Below are positions 7,011-7,180 of a stretch of 7,180 bases of DNA, in pieces (position 1 is the first letter of the stretch; every line of letters starts with the position of its first letter). The notes below the pieces were generated by a model that was not told where the DNA came from, ran no database searches, and saw only the letters and a list, made by a program, of their open reading frames with translations. The position numbers and the translations under genes are program-made. The stretch is from Myxococcota bacterium (GTDB lineage Bacteria > Myxococcota_C > UBA6777), in NCBI GenBank assembly GCA_963169055.1, contig CAUJFU010000036.1:1-7180 (forward strand), written 5' to 3'.

Positions 7011-7060
7011 TGTCTCTCCATGCCGCCCATGTATCGACCGCTTCTTCTTCCCGTAGCTAG
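7010..7060 (+). other. Short leader frame in phase with sufS, closed by TAG
   Basis: ATG 7010, preceded by CAGGAG (6996-7001), encodes MSLHAAHVSTASSSRS and then meets TAG at 7058-7060. The same reading frame continues directly into recognisable SufS sequence. It is therefore either a leader peptide whose stop sits beside the sufS ribosome binding site, or the former N-terminus of SufS cut off by a nonsense mutation or sequence error. Confidence 0.6.
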
Positions 7061-7066
7061 GGAGGT

Positions 7067-7180
7067 TTGGATATCCACCCTATCCGCCACGACTTCCCCG
7101 CCCTCCACCTAAAGGTCAACGGAAAGCCTCTGTTGTACTTGGACTACGGAGCCTCCGCACATACGCCGCAATCTGTCCTG
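7067..7180 (+). CDS. sufS: Cysteine desulfurase SufS, N-terminal part only (runs off the right edge)
   Basis: Thirty-eight codons are visible. SufS is a PLP-dependent class V aminotransferase-fold enzyme that takes sulfur from cysteine and passes it to the SufBCD scaffold. The stretch HPIRHDFPALHLKVNGKPLL followed by YLDYGASAHTPQ matches the usual SufS opening (IRxDFPxL, VNGKPLxYLDxAAS, then a conserved Pro). The catalytic Lys and Cys lie beyond the window. TTG 7067 is proposed because it gives a normal N-terminal length (Asp-Ile-His-Pro-Ile-Arg next), but GGAGG (7061-7065) is only 1 nt away, too close for efficient use. ATC 7073 would have ideal 7-nt spacing but is a very rare start. In-frame TAG 7058-7060 prevents extension to ATG 7010. 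Position after sufD supports the identity strongly; the start is uncertain. Confidence 0.85.
   Translation, partial: MDIHPIRHDFPALHLKVNGKPLLYLDYGASAHTPQSVL

Larger units (their letters stand above)
6920..7030 (+). repeat. Three-copy 38-bp tandem repeat across the sufD stop and downstream start
   Basis: Units run 6920-6957, 6958-6995 and 6996-7030 (the last is 35 bp before divergence). Units 2 and 3 are identical over 35 bp; unit 1 differs from unit 2 at 7 of 38 bases. Each unit begins CAGGAG, an SD-like sequence, followed by TTGTGTGATGTCT with a TGATG stop/start overlap. The first unit includes the last codons of sufD (QELV and stop). The array therefore multiplies a translational-coupling junction rather than protein-coding sequence. 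Confidence 0.95.

Noticed and set aside
6920-7030. CRISPR-like direct repeats
   Set aside because: The 38-bp units are directly adjacent with no unique spacers and overlap the end of sufD.
7029-7113. Alternative frame from ATG 7029 bypassing the TAG as the true sufS start
   Set aside because: It is in a different phase from the conserved SufS sequence and ends at a stop near 7113, so it would need a frameshift.

Overview
The window carries a chromosomal SUF iron-sulfur cluster assembly operon on the + strand (sufB, sufC, sufD and the first codons of sufS, about 3.0 kb to the right edge). Reading away from it on the - strand is a long, multidomain protein with a GH5-like (clan GH-A) glycoside hydrolase domain (211-2517). 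A second, truncated - strand reading frame with a good ribosome binding site runs off the left edge. The organism looks like a bacterium of moderate GC content with Shine-Dalgarno-led genes and TGA, TAA and TAG used as stops. The sufB-C-D-S order occurs in many phyla, so I do not assign one; an environmental or host-associated Gram-negative lineage is only a guess.

Layout. 1-89: partial - strand CDS. 90-210: short spacer. 211-2517: hydrolase gene. 2518-3021: divergent intergenic region. Its sufB-proximal end holds a candidate sigma70-type promoter (TTGACA-17-TACTGT) and a 25-bp imperfect inverted repeat that resembles an IscR/Rrf2-type operator. 3022-4467: sufB. 4502-4617: a miniature inverted-repeat (MITE-like) element between sufB and sufC. 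4643-5395: sufC. 5492-6934: sufD, with an in-frame 36-bp tandem duplication. 6920-7030: three copies of a 38-bp repeat spanning the sufD stop and the downstream start. 7067-7180: sufS N-terminus.

How the genes work together. In the known SUF system SufB, SufC and SufD form the scaffold on which a new Fe-S cluster is built. SufC is the ATPase that remodels the SufB-SufD pair, and SufS is the cysteine desulfurase that supplies sulfur. The expected catalytic or interface residues are present in all three complete proteins. IscR-like control fits a cluster-sensing feedback loop, but no regulator gene lies in the window.

The most unusual part is the sufD-sufS junction. The 38-bp unit contains its own SD-like CAGGAG, a TGATG stop/start overlap and the start of a short frame. 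Three copies make a chain of overlapping micro-ORFs between sufD and sufS. The last frame is the sufS frame itself, but a TAG closes it after 16 codons, immediately before recognisable SufS sequence. Either sufS starts at a poor start codon (TTG 7067) by reinitiation, or this copy carries a nonsense mutation or sequence error. No wholly new defence or mobile system is visible; the novelty is in the architecture of a housekeeping operon.
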